This document shows positions 51,501 through 55,215 of a DNA stretch of 64,000 bases, piece by piece; positions within the stretch are counted from its first letter, which is position 1, and each line of letters starts with the position of its first letter. Location of the stretch: the NCBI RefSeq assembly GCF_000283155.1, contig NW_004454170.1, positions 15,495,984 to 15,559,983 of the forward strand, written 5' to 3'. Source of the DNA: Ceratotherium simum simum. Lineage: Eukaryota > Chordata > Mammalia > Perissodactyla > Rhinocerotidae. The notes under the pieces are model-generated. The model was not told the origin of the DNA, did not search any database, and was given only the letters and a program-made list of their open reading frames with translations. A program made the translations under genes and the position numbers.

Positions 51501-52030
51501 TCTCCCTGTCTGGACAAGTCACAAGGTCCCGCCTGCACCACATTTAGGTCTTTGCTCCAATGTCACCAGATCAGAAAGCACATTTCCAGCACCCCATGTG
51601 AATCAAACTCCCCATTGGGATCTAGCCCCCTTATCCTACTTCATTCTTTTTTATGTGGATTCTTTGTCTCTTTCTGCTAAAATATAAACGTCATAAGAGC
51701 TGGGACTTATTTATTCTGTTCATAGCTGTTCTCCTTAGCACAGGGCCTGGCAAACAGTAGGTGCTCAACACATTTTTACTGGATGAATAAATGAATATCG
51801 TTAGATAGTCAAAAAATAATTCTATGATTTTATGTATTATGGAAAAAACCATGGCAACATTCCAAAGGAATAAAAAAACTTTATTAAATTACATTCTTTT
51901 AAGGTAATAAGTCTTGACTGAGAGCTTGTAATGCCGAGAAAGGCATACTCACTTTCTGATCACCGTCTTAGACTCAGATGAACTTTGGCGTCCATCTTCT
52001 TCACAGTTTGGGCTTGTCAGGTTTCCATAC
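125..52030 (-). CDS. RGL1: RGL1 gene, internal part (13 exons, both ends outside window)
   Basis: Thirteen minus-strand exons join in frame into about 552 codons that I recognise as RGL1, a guanine nucleotide exchange factor of the RalGDS family. These proteins bind active Ras through a C-terminal RA domain and load GTP onto RalA/RalB through a CDC25-type catalytic domain, usually at membranes. Exons in transcript order: 51953-52030, 36237-36421, 32448-32572, 30823-31038, 27236-27339, 24079-24163, 18949-19038, 16483-16569, 15114-15146, 12919-13040, 10322-10411, 4230-4416, 125-379. Every intron is GT-AG and codon phases agree at all twelve junctions. No frameshift or stop was seen, so the gene looks intact. 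Diagnostic peptides include [36 protein letters not shown] and [18 protein letters not shown]. The start codon and the bulk of the REM domain lie upstream of 64000; the end of the RA domain and the 3'UTR lie before position 1. RALGDS, RGL2 and RGL3 are alternatives but differ in these linker peptides. Confidence 0.96.
380..1139. other. RGL1 intron, nothing firmly assigned
   Basis: Intron sequence between RGL1 exons. Around 895-1040 there is a faint MIR- or hAT-like stretch, but it is too diverged to name. Confidence 0.4.
1140..1330 (-). repeat. MIR SINE fragment
   Basis: The order 'atctcattttggtctcacaac', then 'gatgagggaaacaagattcagagaaa', then a 'cccaagggaacacagc' core follows the MIR core-SINE consensus in reverse orientation. 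Old and diverged. Confidence 0.65.
1331..3440. other. RGL1 intron, no recognised element
   Basis: AT-rich intron DNA. I see no exon, RNA gene or repeat I can name. Confidence 0.4.
3441..3870 (+). repeat. MLT1-type LTR (ERVL-MaLR)
   Basis: Old solo LTR of the mammalian MaLR group. Visible landmarks are 'tgctttggccaataaaatg' at about 3571 and the 3' end signature 'gttgttttaagtcactgag' followed by 'ttttggagtggtttgctatg' near 3800-3842. No internal retroviral sequence was seen. Confidence 0.75.
4230..4416 (-). CDS. RGL1: RGL1 exon: Ser-rich acidic linker
   Basis: 187 nt: one base and 62 codons, ending in phase 0. The peptide begins [20 protein letters not shown], continues [20 protein letters not shown], and ends [12 protein letters not shown]. 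It is low-complexity, with many Ser/Thr next to acidic residues and two T-P sites. This is an unstructured tether between the catalytic and RA domains, where RalGDS-family members are typically phosphorylated (the function of these sites is inferred). Acceptor TGTTTTCTGCAG/AC. The donor AAAAAG/GTATAT is weaker than its neighbours. Confidence 0.96.
5054..5081 (+). repeat. 28-bp exact direct repeat, copy 1
   Basis: These 28 bases, starting ggacataggtttttaacaca, recur without mismatch at 6142-6169. Flanking bases differ on both sides. Low-complexity explanation is unlikely because the word is mixed-composition. Confidence 0.9.
5380..6730 (+). repeat. Old L1M/HAL1-like fragment(s)
   Basis: A-rich sense-strand text typical of L1 internal sequence: 'agaagtcagaagacatgg', 'aattctatacccatctaata' and 'gaaaaataaagactttctca' at about 6240-6360. 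Diverged; edges uncertain. The second copy of the 28-bp direct repeat sits inside it. Confidence 0.5.
6142..6169 (+). repeat. 28-bp exact direct repeat, copy 2
   Basis: Identical to 5054-5081, 1088 bp away in the same orientation. It seems to interrupt L1-like sequence, so it is the likelier derived copy (inference). Confidence 0.9.
6731..8139. other. RGL1 intron, no recognised element
   Basis: The part at 7130-7620 is richer in GC than its surroundings and has overlapping chance open frames, but none resembles a known protein. Confidence 0.4.
8140..8330 (-). repeat. MIR SINE
   Basis: Reverse-orientation MIR: 'agctgagcactgttttagga', followed by 'gacaacatcccactgagga' and 'caactggcagggtggggatt', in consensus order. 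Confidence 0.65.
8632..8735 (+). repeat. Polypyrimidine (CTTCC-rich) tract
   Basis: About 100 bases almost wholly C and T (tctctctttcttccctcctt and similar). On the transcribed strand of RGL1 this is a polypurine tract, so it could form triplex/H-DNA; that is inference. Confidence 0.8.
8785..8985 (+). repeat. MIR SINE
   Basis: Near full-length MIR: 'ctctagagccaaatcttgg', 'tttgaatccagatcttcc', 'tataaaatgggtataata' and 'cttagaacagtgttggcaca' appear in consensus order. Confidence 0.8.
8986..9540 (-). repeat. L2 LINE 3' end, first of two in tandem
   Basis: Reverse-complement L2 3' region: 'cctactatgtgccaggcacc' at about 9010, 'ggtgacatttcagcaaaga' at 9258, 'gagggccattgtaaagactt' at 9489. The order is collinear with L2. 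Confidence 0.85.
9545..10180 (-). repeat. L2 LINE 3' end, second of two in tandem
   Basis: A second reverse L2 copy starts over with 'atgcctggcactgagctggg', then 'agtaacatttttgccaatat', 'agtgcaaaggccgtgaagca' and 'gaagtgatataatctggtg', extending further 5' than the first copy. Confidence 0.85.
10322..10411 (-). CDS. RGL1: RGL1 exon: linker after RasGEF domain
   Basis: 90 nt: one base, 29 codons and two bases. The peptide starts [20 protein letters not shown] and ends RKSMVKRLS(L). The SY-x-L-S-x-E-I-E stretch ends the catalytic module. The basic [10 protein letters not shown] segment opens the Ser-rich linker and holds candidate basophilic-kinase sites (inference). Acceptor CTTCCCCAG/CT, donor AGCCT/GTGAGT. 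Confidence 0.95.
10412..11514. other. RGL1 intron, no recognised element
   Basis: AT-rich intron; no exon or nameable repeat. Confidence 0.4.
11515..11595 (-). repeat. MIR fragment
   Basis: 'ttcaaatgaggaaactgagg' followed by 'tgcccaacattatacaacca' is the MIR core in reverse orientation. Confidence 0.6.
11596..11710 (+). repeat. MIR fragment
   Basis: 'gagtcaggcagacctgagtt', 'gaatccaaactatcactg' and 'taagcctcaatttcctcatt' match the forward MIR 5' half, directly abutting the reverse MIR before it. Confidence 0.7.
11757..12058 (+). repeat. hAT-type DNA transposon (non-autonomous)
   Basis: Starts 'cagcaggggtcagcaaaaat' and ends with the near-inverse 'tggcctacagactctaatcc'. It contains the well-known 'tctgtaaaggaccagacag', 'tattttaggctttgcaggc' and 'gtgttccaataaaactttat' segments. 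Short terminal inverted repeats are degenerate. I recognise the class but not the exact family name. Confidence 0.75.
12105..12445 (+). repeat. L2 LINE 3' end
   Basis: Forward L2: 'ggcctttgcacctattctt', 'tagaatgttcttctccag', and 'ctgtagcactttagttgcc', in L2 order, ending just before the microsatellite. Confidence 0.8.
12480..12592 (+). repeat. (GAT)n microsatellite
   Basis: The core at about 12500-12572 is nearly pure ATG/GAT trinucleotide with one TTG interruption. The flanks (tggtggtggtagt; cgacaacgacgatgacgatg) are degenerate versions. It gives a spurious Met/Asp-rich open frame, not a gene. Confidence 0.97.
12595..12775 (-). repeat. MIR SINE
   Basis: Reverse MIR: 'aagtactttaatgctttccc', 'atttaattctcacatacaaa', 'gtgacttgttcaaggttaca' and 'agagcaagaatctgaaag'. 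It abuts the microsatellite. Confidence 0.75.
12919..13040 (-). CDS. RGL1: RGL1 exon: end of RasGEF domain
   Basis: 122 nt: 40 codons and two bases. The peptide is [20 protein letters not shown] followed by [20 protein letters not shown]. The first part is the last conserved helix of the catalytic domain (R-E-F-x-V-I-x-x-I-x-x-L-Q). The F-I-Q-W-F segment closes the domain. The terminal AG joins C of the next exon to give Ser. Acceptor CTGCTTTAG/GA, donor GGAGAG/GTAGGC. Confidence 0.97.
13041..14084. other. RGL1 intron, no recognised element
   Basis: AT-rich intron with short A/T runs; no feature supported. Confidence 0.4.
14085..14390 (+). repeat. L2 LINE 3' end
   Basis: Forward L2 terminus: 'atttcctcctggaagtttct', 'atcatgaaccttatgaggg', 'cagggagctctg' and the terminal 'tgtggaatgaaagaatgaat' microsatellite-like tail. 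Confidence 0.8.
14790..15015 (+). repeat. MIR SINE, near full length
   Basis: 'tgtgggctttggagagacag', 'gatttgaaccctggctctgc', 'ggtcaagttacttcatctct', 'cacctcacaggactcatggg' and 'tgctcaataaatgctaatg' cover the whole MIR. Confidence 0.85.
15114..15146 (-). CDS. RGL1: RGL1 33-nt microexon in RasGEF domain
   Basis: This exon is just 33 nt, eleven codons, phase 0 at both ends, encoding [15 protein letters not shown]-x-K-R-R is strongly conserved just after SCR3 in RasGEF domains, so the exon is expected to be constitutive. Acceptor AATTTCTTTCAG/GG and donor AGAAGG/GTAAGT are both strong, which fits the need for efficient definition of so small an exon. The flanking exons at 16483 and 12919 join in frame with or without it. 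A 12-base A run (+ strand) lies just upstream of the acceptor. Confidence 0.95.
16007..16054 (+). repeat. (GA)n and A-run
   Basis: A (GA)9-type run at about 16007-16024, then 16 or so A residues at 16039-16054, in the intron upstream of the 33-nt microexon. Confidence 0.9.
16090..16410 (+). repeat. L2 LINE 3' end
   Basis: Forward L2: 'caaggtcttgctcaaacc', 'cttcataaggccttgccatc', 'ccactggactgtgagcc' and 'ctagcccaatgccatgtata'. It ends about 70 bp before the exon. Confidence 0.75.
16483..16569 (-). CDS. RGL1: RGL1 exon: RasGEF SCR3
   Basis: 87 nt, 29 codons, phase 0 at both ends. The peptide starts [20 protein letters not shown] and ends [13 protein letters not shown]-x-F-L-T-D-L is the hallmark of SCR3 in CDC25 domains and lies on the catalytic surface. 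Acceptor TTGCTCTTCAG/GG, donor ATCGAG/GTGAGT. Only a 1.3-kb intron separates it from the microexon that follows. Confidence 0.97.
17060..17690 (+). repeat. Old L1 3' end (L1M group)
   Basis: Landmarks: 'gaaactgtcacagagcagag' (17396), 'gacaagacaactagatgcag', 'gtgaaatccaaataaagtct' and 'ctctatgtactatctataac'. The same blocks appear at 44170-44440, showing a shared family. Confidence 0.75.
17691..18948. other. RGL1 intron, no recognised element
   Basis: Mixed composition, with a GC-richer stretch at 18470-18650. No second gene or RNA is supported. Confidence 0.4.
18949..19038 (-). CDS. RGL1: RGL1 exon: basic segment of RasGEF domain
   Basis: 90 nt, 30 codons, phase 0 at both ends. The peptide starts [20 protein letters not shown] and ends [10 protein letters not shown]. 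It is a basic, Gln-rich insert characteristic of the RalGDS family, between the conserved SCR2 and SCR3 blocks. Acceptor CTATTTCTTAG/GA, donor GATATG/GTATGT. Its symmetric phase means skipping would keep frame. Confidence 0.95.
19039..20669. other. RGL1 intron, no recognised element
   Basis: No exon or nameable repeat seen. A MIR/L2-like trace near 20390-20480 is too weak to assign. Confidence 0.35.
20670..21110 (+). repeat. Probable L2 fragment with pyrimidine-rich core
   Basis: C/T-rich sequence whose end 'tctcaataaatgttggttaa' matches an L2 3' terminus. The inner part is only loosely L2-like and includes a TC run near 20940. Confidence 0.4.
21111..22319. other. RGL1 intron, no recognised element
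   Basis: AT-rich intron; nothing supported. Confidence 0.4.
22320..22625 (-). repeat. L2 LINE 3' end
   Basis: Reverse L2: 'cactgtgttggcatcagcga', 'gtgaaaaagataaacccagt' and 'caaggaaggcttccagaag', in order. Confidence 0.75.
22845..22975 (-). repeat. MIR fragment
   Basis: 'acttacatttaaatagtgct', 'taattctacaaggtcagtag' and 'tatggaaaaggagactaagg' are the reverse MIR. Confidence 0.65.
22980..23160 (+). repeat. L2 3' terminus
   Basis: 'gcgtctacttcccaacctc', 'gagactggaatctccttaaa' and 'gctcaatcaatatttgttga' are a forward L2 3' end. Confidence 0.7.
23230..23400 (+). repeat. MIR SINE
   Basis: 'gcacaggttttagagtctta', 'ctagctccaccacctacc', 'ataagttacttccctctctg' and 'gcaaaatgaggatgcta' are forward MIR. 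Confidence 0.8.
23401..23610 (+). repeat. L2 3' terminus
   Basis: 'tatatccaccaactagaaag', 'aaaacagggtctgtattagt' and 'aggcattcaacaaatgtctg' are a forward L2 end, lying directly after the MIR. Confidence 0.65.
24079..24163 (-). CDS. RGL1: RGL1 exon: RasGEF core
   Basis: 85 nt: one base and 28 codons, ending in phase 0. The peptide is [20 protein letters not shown] followed by TSRELLMK. It lies between SCR2 and SCR3 of the catalytic domain and corresponds to the segment carrying the E-L-x-x-I-F-S/D-x-x-N-N motif of RasGEFs. Acceptor CTCTTATAG/GG, donor ATGAAG/GTGAGG. Confidence 0.96.
24515..24660 (-). repeat. MIR fragment
   Basis: 'tttagagatgaaaatgccag', 'gatatgcccaagtttcc' and 'gagagtggcaggtacagaac' are the MIR core in reverse. 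A short (CA)8 run at 24489-24504 precedes it. Confidence 0.6.
24675..24890 (+). repeat. MIR SINE, near full length
   Basis: 'tgggctctggagtcagaggg', 'gttcaaatcccaactctgcc', 'ttggacaagtcacttcactt' and 'gtaggattgctgtgaaagtc' cover the forward consensus. Confidence 0.85.
24891..27235. other. RGL1 intron, no recognised element
   Basis: A T run of about 15 at 25422-25436 is the only simple repeat. The open frames seen here are short and unlike any known protein. Confidence 0.4.
27236..27339 (-). CDS. RGL1: RGL1 exon: RasGEF core, SCR2
   Basis: 104 nt: 34 codons plus two bases. The peptide is [20 protein letters not shown], then [14 protein letters not shown]. This is one of the most conserved parts of RasGEF catalytic domains (the N-F-x-S-x-x-A-I-x-x-A-L signature). 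The terminal AA joins G of the next exon to give Lys, so the junction reads PKDRM. Acceptor CTCCATACAG/GA, donor CCAAA/GTAAGT. Confidence 0.97.
27340..29835. other. RGL1 intron, no recognised element
   Basis: AT-rich intron with a purine-rich GAGA stretch at 28566-28592 and A runs near 29573. No exon, RNA or named repeat supported. Confidence 0.4.
29836..30130 (+). repeat. L2 LINE 3' end
   Basis: 'aaactcaaatgtcatcctac', 'gaagccttccttgaccaccc' and 'tgactacaggctcctacagg' are the forward L2 3' region. Confidence 0.8.
30823..31038 (-). CDS. RGL1: RGL1 exon: RasGEF core
   Basis: 216 nt, exactly 72 codons, phase 0 at both ends, the second-longest exon here. It starts [20 protein letters not shown] and includes [20 protein letters not shown] and [13 protein letters not shown]. 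These are conserved helices of the CDC25 catalytic domain (SCR1 end and SCR2). Acceptor TTTTGTTCTAG/CA; donor CCCAC/GTAATT is acceptable but lacks the usual G at -1. As a symmetric exon it could be skipped in frame, but that would destroy the catalytic fold. Confidence 0.97.
31039..32447. other. RGL1 intron, no recognised element
   Basis: AT-rich intron between two RasGEF exons; nothing further supported. Confidence 0.4.
32448..32572 (-). CDS. RGL1: RGL1 exon: acidic linker and start of RasGEF domain
   Basis: 125 nt: two bases (AT, giving Asn with the A of the previous exon) and 41 codons. The peptide starts [20 protein letters not shown] and continues [20 protein letters not shown]. The Glu run is an acidic spacer. 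[14 protein letters not shown] is the first structurally conserved region of CDC25 domains, where the protein reaches its Ral partner's exchange module. Acceptor TATGAACAG/AT, donor GCA/GTAGGT. It ends in phase 0. Confidence 0.96.
32573..33599. other. RGL1 intron, possible old LTR-like remnant
   Basis: Mostly unassigned. The stretch 33270-33360, with CpG-containing 'aggacctccggacgccattt', has an LTR-like look but I cannot place it. Confidence 0.3.
33600..34195 (-). repeat. Probable solo LTR of an endogenous retrovirus
   Basis: A roughly 600-bp block of higher GC than its surroundings has LTR architecture on the minus strand. A U3-like part carries a kappaB motif at 33985-33994 (GGGACTTTCC). 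About 200 bp downstream is a TATA-like TAATAAAAG at 33776-33784. Then comes a C/T-rich R/U5-like segment ending near 'gtaaca' at about 33606. No primer-binding site or gag/pol text follows, so it would be a solo LTR. I did not find a convincing target-site duplication and cannot name the family. Confidence 0.5.
33985..33994 (-). promoter_or_regulatory. Perfect NF-kappaB consensus motif in LTR-like block
   Basis: Minus-strand GGGACTTTCC, the classical kappaB decamer, inside the near-palindrome cgggaaagtcccg. Whether it is bound is unknown. Confidence 0.5.
34580..34690 (-). repeat. L2 3' fragment
   Basis: 'cattcattcagcaaacactc' and 'tggatgctgctgggcatgag' match the reverse L2 terminus. Confidence 0.6.
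34691..35935. other. RGL1 intron, no recognised element
   Basis: The stretch 34970-35200 is GC-richer. Overlapping open frames exist on both strands, but none resembles a known protein. Confidence 0.35.
35940..36080 (+). repeat. MIR fragment
   Basis: 'ggaaattacttcacttcact', 'gctcatctataaaatgaggg' and 'gactaggtggtcttaaagat' are the MIR middle and 3' part. Confidence 0.65.
36237..36421 (-). CDS. RGL1: RGL1 exon: REM region C-terminal part
   Basis: 185 nt: one base, 61 codons and one base. The peptide runs from [20 protein letters not shown] through [20 protein letters not shown] to the tail [11 protein letters not shown]. It is helical and is the second half of the REM (RasGEF N-terminal) module; the Pro-rich [11 protein letters not shown] stretch is shared with RalGDS-family members. 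Acceptor TTTCTCTTTCTCAG/CG and donor GACA/GTGAGT are both good. The 15.5-kb intron upstream of it (36422-51952) is the largest complete intron in the window. Confidence 0.96.
37472..37678 (-). mobile_element. ERE SINE with 9-bp target-site duplication
   Basis: tRNA-derived equine-type SINE in reverse: T-rich tail, 'gatgagccctgagctaaca', 'ccgggatccaaactcgcaaa', ending 'cgccacggggccagcccc'. Flanked by AATCAATGC at 37463-37471 and 37679-37687, so its ends are exact. Box B-like sequence remains recognisable. Confidence 0.92.
38345..38440 (+). repeat. MaLR (MST/MLT1-type) LTR 5' fragment
   Basis: 'gtgtcctccccaaattcata', 'tattgaaactctaattccca' and 'gttgacggaattctattttt' resemble the start of MST-type LTRs. 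Confidence 0.6.
39040..39440 (-). repeat. Old L1 3' fragment
   Basis: 'actgaatagtatgttataga', 'tgcatggatgcaccataatt' and 'tatccttattgacatctctg' are the reverse complement of the L1 ORF2 end/3' region. Confidence 0.6.
40180..40375 (+). repeat. MIR fragment
   Basis: 'cctgattcccatcctagctg', 'gaggtcacctaactccactg' and 'aagaagaggtattatacctg' follow MIR order, diverged. Confidence 0.5.
40589..40613 (+). repeat. (CA)n microsatellite
   Basis: About twelve CA units. Confidence 0.95.
41105..41400 (-). repeat. L2 LINE 3' end
   Basis: 'gaaggcctccctgaggaaat', 'agttagtggggtgaagactc' and 'gcataagcaaaggtcccgag' are reverse L2. Confidence 0.75.
41401..42764. other. RGL1 intron, no recognised element
   Basis: No exon or nameable repeat. 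A purine-rich patch lies at 42520-42570. Confidence 0.35.
42765..43000 (+). repeat. MIR SINE, near full length
   Basis: 'cagtctctagagtcaaacta', 'aaccactctgtgcctcagct', 'tagagctgttgtgaggccta' and 'tactgagtgctcaaaagata' cover the forward MIR. Confidence 0.85.
43390..44465 (+). repeat. Old L1 3' region (L1M group)
   Basis: Over 1 kb of L1 3' sequence, ending 'gaaaactgttgtaaaaaaca'. Blocks at 44176-44440 (gaaactgacacagccaagag, ggaacagaaaaaggacacta, actctctgtactatctgctc) match those at 17396-17650. Confidence 0.75.
44515..44745 (+). repeat. MIR SINE
   Basis: 'acatggtatagaggttaagg', 'accatatgacctt', 'ctcagccttcccacctgtaa' and 'atgggaataataatacatag' are forward MIR. Confidence 0.85.
45325..45560 (+). 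repeat. MIR SINE
   Basis: 'cccaggtcttaaagtcagtt', 'gatctgagttcaaatacctc', 'gcctcagtttacacacctat' and 'ggatatatgtgatggtaaga' are forward MIR. Confidence 0.75.
45561..47784. other. RGL1 intron, unassigned open frames only
   Basis: Holds two overlapping forward open frames (45892-46332 and 46208-46429) with no resemblance I recognise, and a short TA run at 46549-46560. Confidence 0.35.
47785..47935 (-). repeat. MIR-like fragment
   Basis: 'tcaggtagagaaactgaacc', 'agtgacagagtgaaccagga' and the sequence between them resemble the MIR core in reverse. Confidence 0.55.
48107..48308 (-). repeat. MER20 (hAT-Charlie) DNA transposon
   Basis: Reverse-orientation MER20: 'ataattctttgttgggggca', 'gcctccacccactagatgcc', 'ccaaatgtcctctgggggca' and 'aaaatcgccccactgagaac' at the 5' end of the element. 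Confidence 0.85.
49375..49550 (+). repeat. MER5A (hAT-Charlie) DNA transposon
   Basis: 'ctcaaacttttaaagtgcat', 'aatcacttgaggatcttgtt', 'gattctgcatttccaataag' and the closing 'tccatggaccatactttgag' are characteristic. Confidence 0.88.
49551..49960 (+). repeat. L2 LINE 3' end
   Basis: 'ccttcaaggcctacctcaaa', 'gtcacctcctccaagaagcc' and 'tccctctgcctggatggc' are forward L2. Confidence 0.75.
50290..51795 (+). repeat. Long L2 LINE copy (ORF2 part and 3' end)
   Basis: About 1.5 kb collinear with L2: 'catctcacttctctattccc', 'agcaaaactcctccaaagag', 'ggacctttctcttctctatc', 'catagctttaaataccatgt', 'cataccactgttctcctcaa', then the 3' terminus 'ggtgctcaacacatttttac' and 'tggatgaataaatgaatat'. The first part comes from the reverse-transcriptase reading frame, now broken by many stops. 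A degenerate (TAC)n expansion sits at 51087-51140. Confidence 0.85.
51953..52030 (-). CDS. RGL1: RGL1 exon: end of REM region
   Basis: This is the first RGL1 exon of the window in transcript order (78 nt). One base completes an Arg codon, then 25 codons read [20 protein letters not shown] followed by KTVIR, then two bases (AA) that join the C of the next exon to give Asn. It encodes a loop inside the N-terminal Ras-exchanger motif region, which stabilises the catalytic domain in this family. The acceptor reads TTTTTATCCATAAAG/G: a T-rich tract but an A at position -3, which is unusual. The donor is AGAAA/GTGAGT, a strong match. The preceding REM exon was not found in the 12 kb up to position 64000. 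Confidence 0.93.
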
Positions 52031-53102
52031 CTTTATGGATAAAAACAAACAAACAAAAAACCCAGTCAAGGGTGTTGGAAAGCAACTCCATTCCATTTCA
52101 ACCAGGAGATAACAGTTATGCTTTTCAGGCATAATCAAGGAAAGAAATATTTATGAAATAGCATCAAAAAATGACACTGAATTGTTGATATTTACTTAAT
52201 GGGTATATGTATATTGTAAACAGAATAGTGATTTAACAATGAAGCACACTACTTAAAACTTTTTCTTAATATTTAACATTTCTTTGAATTTTTTTAGATG
52301 AAATTAGGCTTTTCCTCTTAGTAGGAGAAGCAGGTATTGCACGATGCAAAGGCGGTAGATTCCTCACGAACTCTTGAGCACAAAACCCTAATCTCTCGCT
52401 CCTCGGCTGTATCTACTAAAGGAAGATGTGGCTCTGCTTGCACAGTTTTCACACCTGTATCAAACGTGAGCACAAAATGATGACTCCAGACTATGCTTAT
52501 GAGCCTGGTCTCCTTGAGGATAAGTCCTATTGGAAGAAGGGTTATGGAAGTAATTCTGGACCCTCAAGTAATGGCTGAGATAGGAGCCAAGGACTGAAAA
52601 ACAGAATTCTTGTGTCTCAGCAACCAAGAGAGCAGCTGTGGGTAGACTGAGGCCAGGCTGATCTAGAGTTCCCCAGCAACGAGGGAAGGGAGACACATAG
52701 GTGCTTAAATATTAAAGTTTGTCTCATTACAAACTCAAAATTTGCTAAATAATTGATCAACCCCTAATTACACTGTTAGCTGTTTTTTAAACTCCATATG
52801 TAAGCAAGCCTATTTTATACAAATATATCATGTTTTGTTTGGTTCAGAATGTACATTTAGTAAATCCACTTTAAATTCTAAAGGAGAAATCTTTATATTA
52901 ACTTCTAATGTCTAGACTACTTCTCTCTTTCCATCCATGAAGAGCCTAGAGCCCCGGAGTTTCACAAGTTGGTAGTCTGTCCCAAAGTTTTGATAACAGA
53001 AATTCTATAAATGGTGGCTTTACATTTTTAAACAGCACACTTTGTCTTCTACTAATGGGATTAAAGGTCCCAGTACCCTTATGGTTCCTTGTTCCTAGGA
53101 TT
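52031..53102. other. RGL1 intron, no recognised element
   Basis: Start of the intron upstream of the first exon in the window; AT-rich, no feature supported. Confidence 0.4.
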
Positions 53103-53118
53103 TACAAATTCTTTTAAA

Positions 53119-53319
53119 GATTTTATTTATTCATTTTTTCCCCCCAAAGCCCCAGCAGATAGTTGTTATGTCATAGGTTCACATCCTTCCAGTTGTTGTA
53201 CGTGGGACTCGGCCTCACGCTGGACGGAGAAGCGGTGCCCTGGGGCGCGCCCAGGATCCGAACCCGGGCCGCCAGCATCAGAGCGCGCGCACTCAACCGC
53301 CAAGCCACGGAGCCGGCCC
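53119..53319 (-). mobile_element. ERE SINE with 16-bp target-site duplication
   Basis: Equine-type tRNA-derived SINE in reverse, with the 'gattttatttattc' tail. It carries 'cgtgggactcggcctcacgc', an intact box-B-like 'ggatccgaacccgggccgcc' and ends 'caagccacggagccggccc'. Flanked by TACAAATTCTTTTAAA at 53103-53118 and 53320-53335. The well-preserved duplication suggests a relatively young insertion. Confidence 0.95.
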
Positions 53320-53335
53320 TACAAATTCTTTTAAA

Positions 53336-54469
53336 AGTAAAAGCCCACCACCTGGTTTGACCGAATGCCAGTCCATCTGGTCTCCCTATCATCCTATCCC
53401 GGGAGGTTCCAGTTTGTGCCCTTAGGCAGTAGCCCCGCCTCCCATCCACCTGCTCCTTTCTTGAGCTCATCAGCCTTATGGACTTCTTGGCCTCCCGAAG
53501 ATATTTTCCACTGGTCTCCACCCTCCCTATTCCTCTTCATTTTGTTCTGCACCTGCTATTTAGAGGGCTTCCAGGGCTACTCTTTGCTATTCCTGAGATA
53601 AGAACTCATTCAGATTAAGATTTACTCAACTCCATGTGAGCAAGGCAGGGATGGGAAATGAGATTCTTAGTAAATAAACAGAGTGGGATTTTTTGGCTCT
53701 CTCCTTGGCCACCATCATAGCAAGTCATGTCCTCATGTTCTCTCACAACAGGCGTGTGGTTTATTTAAGTAGGAAAGATCAGGGAGGGTGCAGTGAAGAG
53801 TGGGGCTCTGGGAGAGCCACTGTACCTTCCACCCATCTGACTAGAGCGATCCATAAACACTTCTCCTGCCAGCCCTCAATGACTAAATGTGGGACTCAGT
53901 CTTCGTTTTTGTCATATTCTGTGTAAGTTCATTACTTTTCTCTCTGGTTATCCTGGAAATATTGCATCTTTTATCTTCCAACTAGAAGCTATGAGGGAGA
54001 GAAATAAAAAGGAGAAACCCTTATATGGAAAGATACACATTTTACAGCTCCGGATGTTTTACTTTTCAGAGATGTGTGTACTAAAATTTTCCTGATCTTC
54101 CTATTTCTGTCCTTGCTTTAGCTTCTCACACTCTGCTGCTCTTTCTCTATATTTTCCCGACTCAGAGCCGAGATGCCGGTTGAGATGACACAAACACCTA
54201 CCACGGTTCCTCTCCCAGAATGTGAAGCCACAGGTGCTGTCAGATGGTGTCAAAAAGGACTAAACAATTTACACTGGCAAAGTTCTCTCTCATTAATTAA
54301 CCTGGTACCATCTGCTCAGAATGTGTGCTCGGAAGACCACAGATATTTCTCCCCACCAGCAGAGTATCTACGGGTTCATAATCAGGACCAGAGCAATTGG
54401 CTGATAATAATCTGGAGGCCAGTGAAAACCATCAATAATAAGGCATGTGTGGCAGTGCACATGGTCCAG
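53336..54469. other. RGL1 intron, no recognised element
   Basis: No exon or nameable repeat. Confidence 0.4.
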
Positions 54470-55215
54470 GTGCTCAGGCTCAAAGCTTGCAGTCATCCCT
54501 AACTCTTTTCCACCCAATCCACCAGGAAATCCTTTTGGATCTGCCTTTATAACATATCCTGAATCCAAACACTTCTCATCACTTCTACCCTGGCTCAAAC
54601 TACTACCATCTTTGGCCTAGATCAACGCAACAGCCACCTAACTAGTCTCCTGGCTTCTGCCAGCAGCCACAGCAATCCTGTTCAATGTAAATCAAATCAT
54701 CATGTCACTGCTTGGCTCAAAACCCTCCCCTGGCTCCCATCGCACTCAAGAAAACGCCAAAGTCTTACCTGTCTCACAAGGCCCTAAATGACCTGCCCCT
54801 GATCTCTGACCACGTCTCCTATACTCACTCACTCTCCCTCAACCTCACTGGCCTCCTCGCTGCTCCACCCACAGGCCAGGCATTCTCCTGCCTCAGAATC
54901 TTTGTACTCACTGCTGCCTCTTCCCACACCTATGCCCATGGCGCACTCCCTCAGCTCCTGCAGGTCTTTGCTCAAAAGTCACTTTACCAGTGAGGCCTTC
55001 CCTGACCACCCTATGTAAAACCAACTCTAAAACCATCCTCTATAGACTTTAACATCTTCTAATACACTGTGTAATTAATTTAGTTATTGTGTTAATTGTC
55101 CATTAGAATATAAACTCCATGAGAATAGGATTTTTGTCTCTTTGCCTCACTCTTTAAAACTTAACACAGTGCCAGGCACCCAACAGGCATGTTGATGGCT
55201 ATTTGTTGGGAGCAA
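54470..55215 (+). repeat. L2 LINE 3' end
   Basis: Long forward L2: 'cctgaatccaaacacttctc', 'aactagtctcctggcttctg', 'acaaggccctaaatgacctg', 'aggccttccctgaccaccct' and 'cacagtgccaggcacccaac'. Confidence 0.88.

Noticed and set aside
53119..53319. A functional tRNA gene
   Set aside because: The box-B-like sequence belongs to a tRNA-derived SINE; no cloverleaf with intact acceptor stem is present.
53163..53521. Open frames across the ERE at 53.2 kb
   Set aside because: They come from the GC-rich tRNA-like head of the SINE, not a gene.
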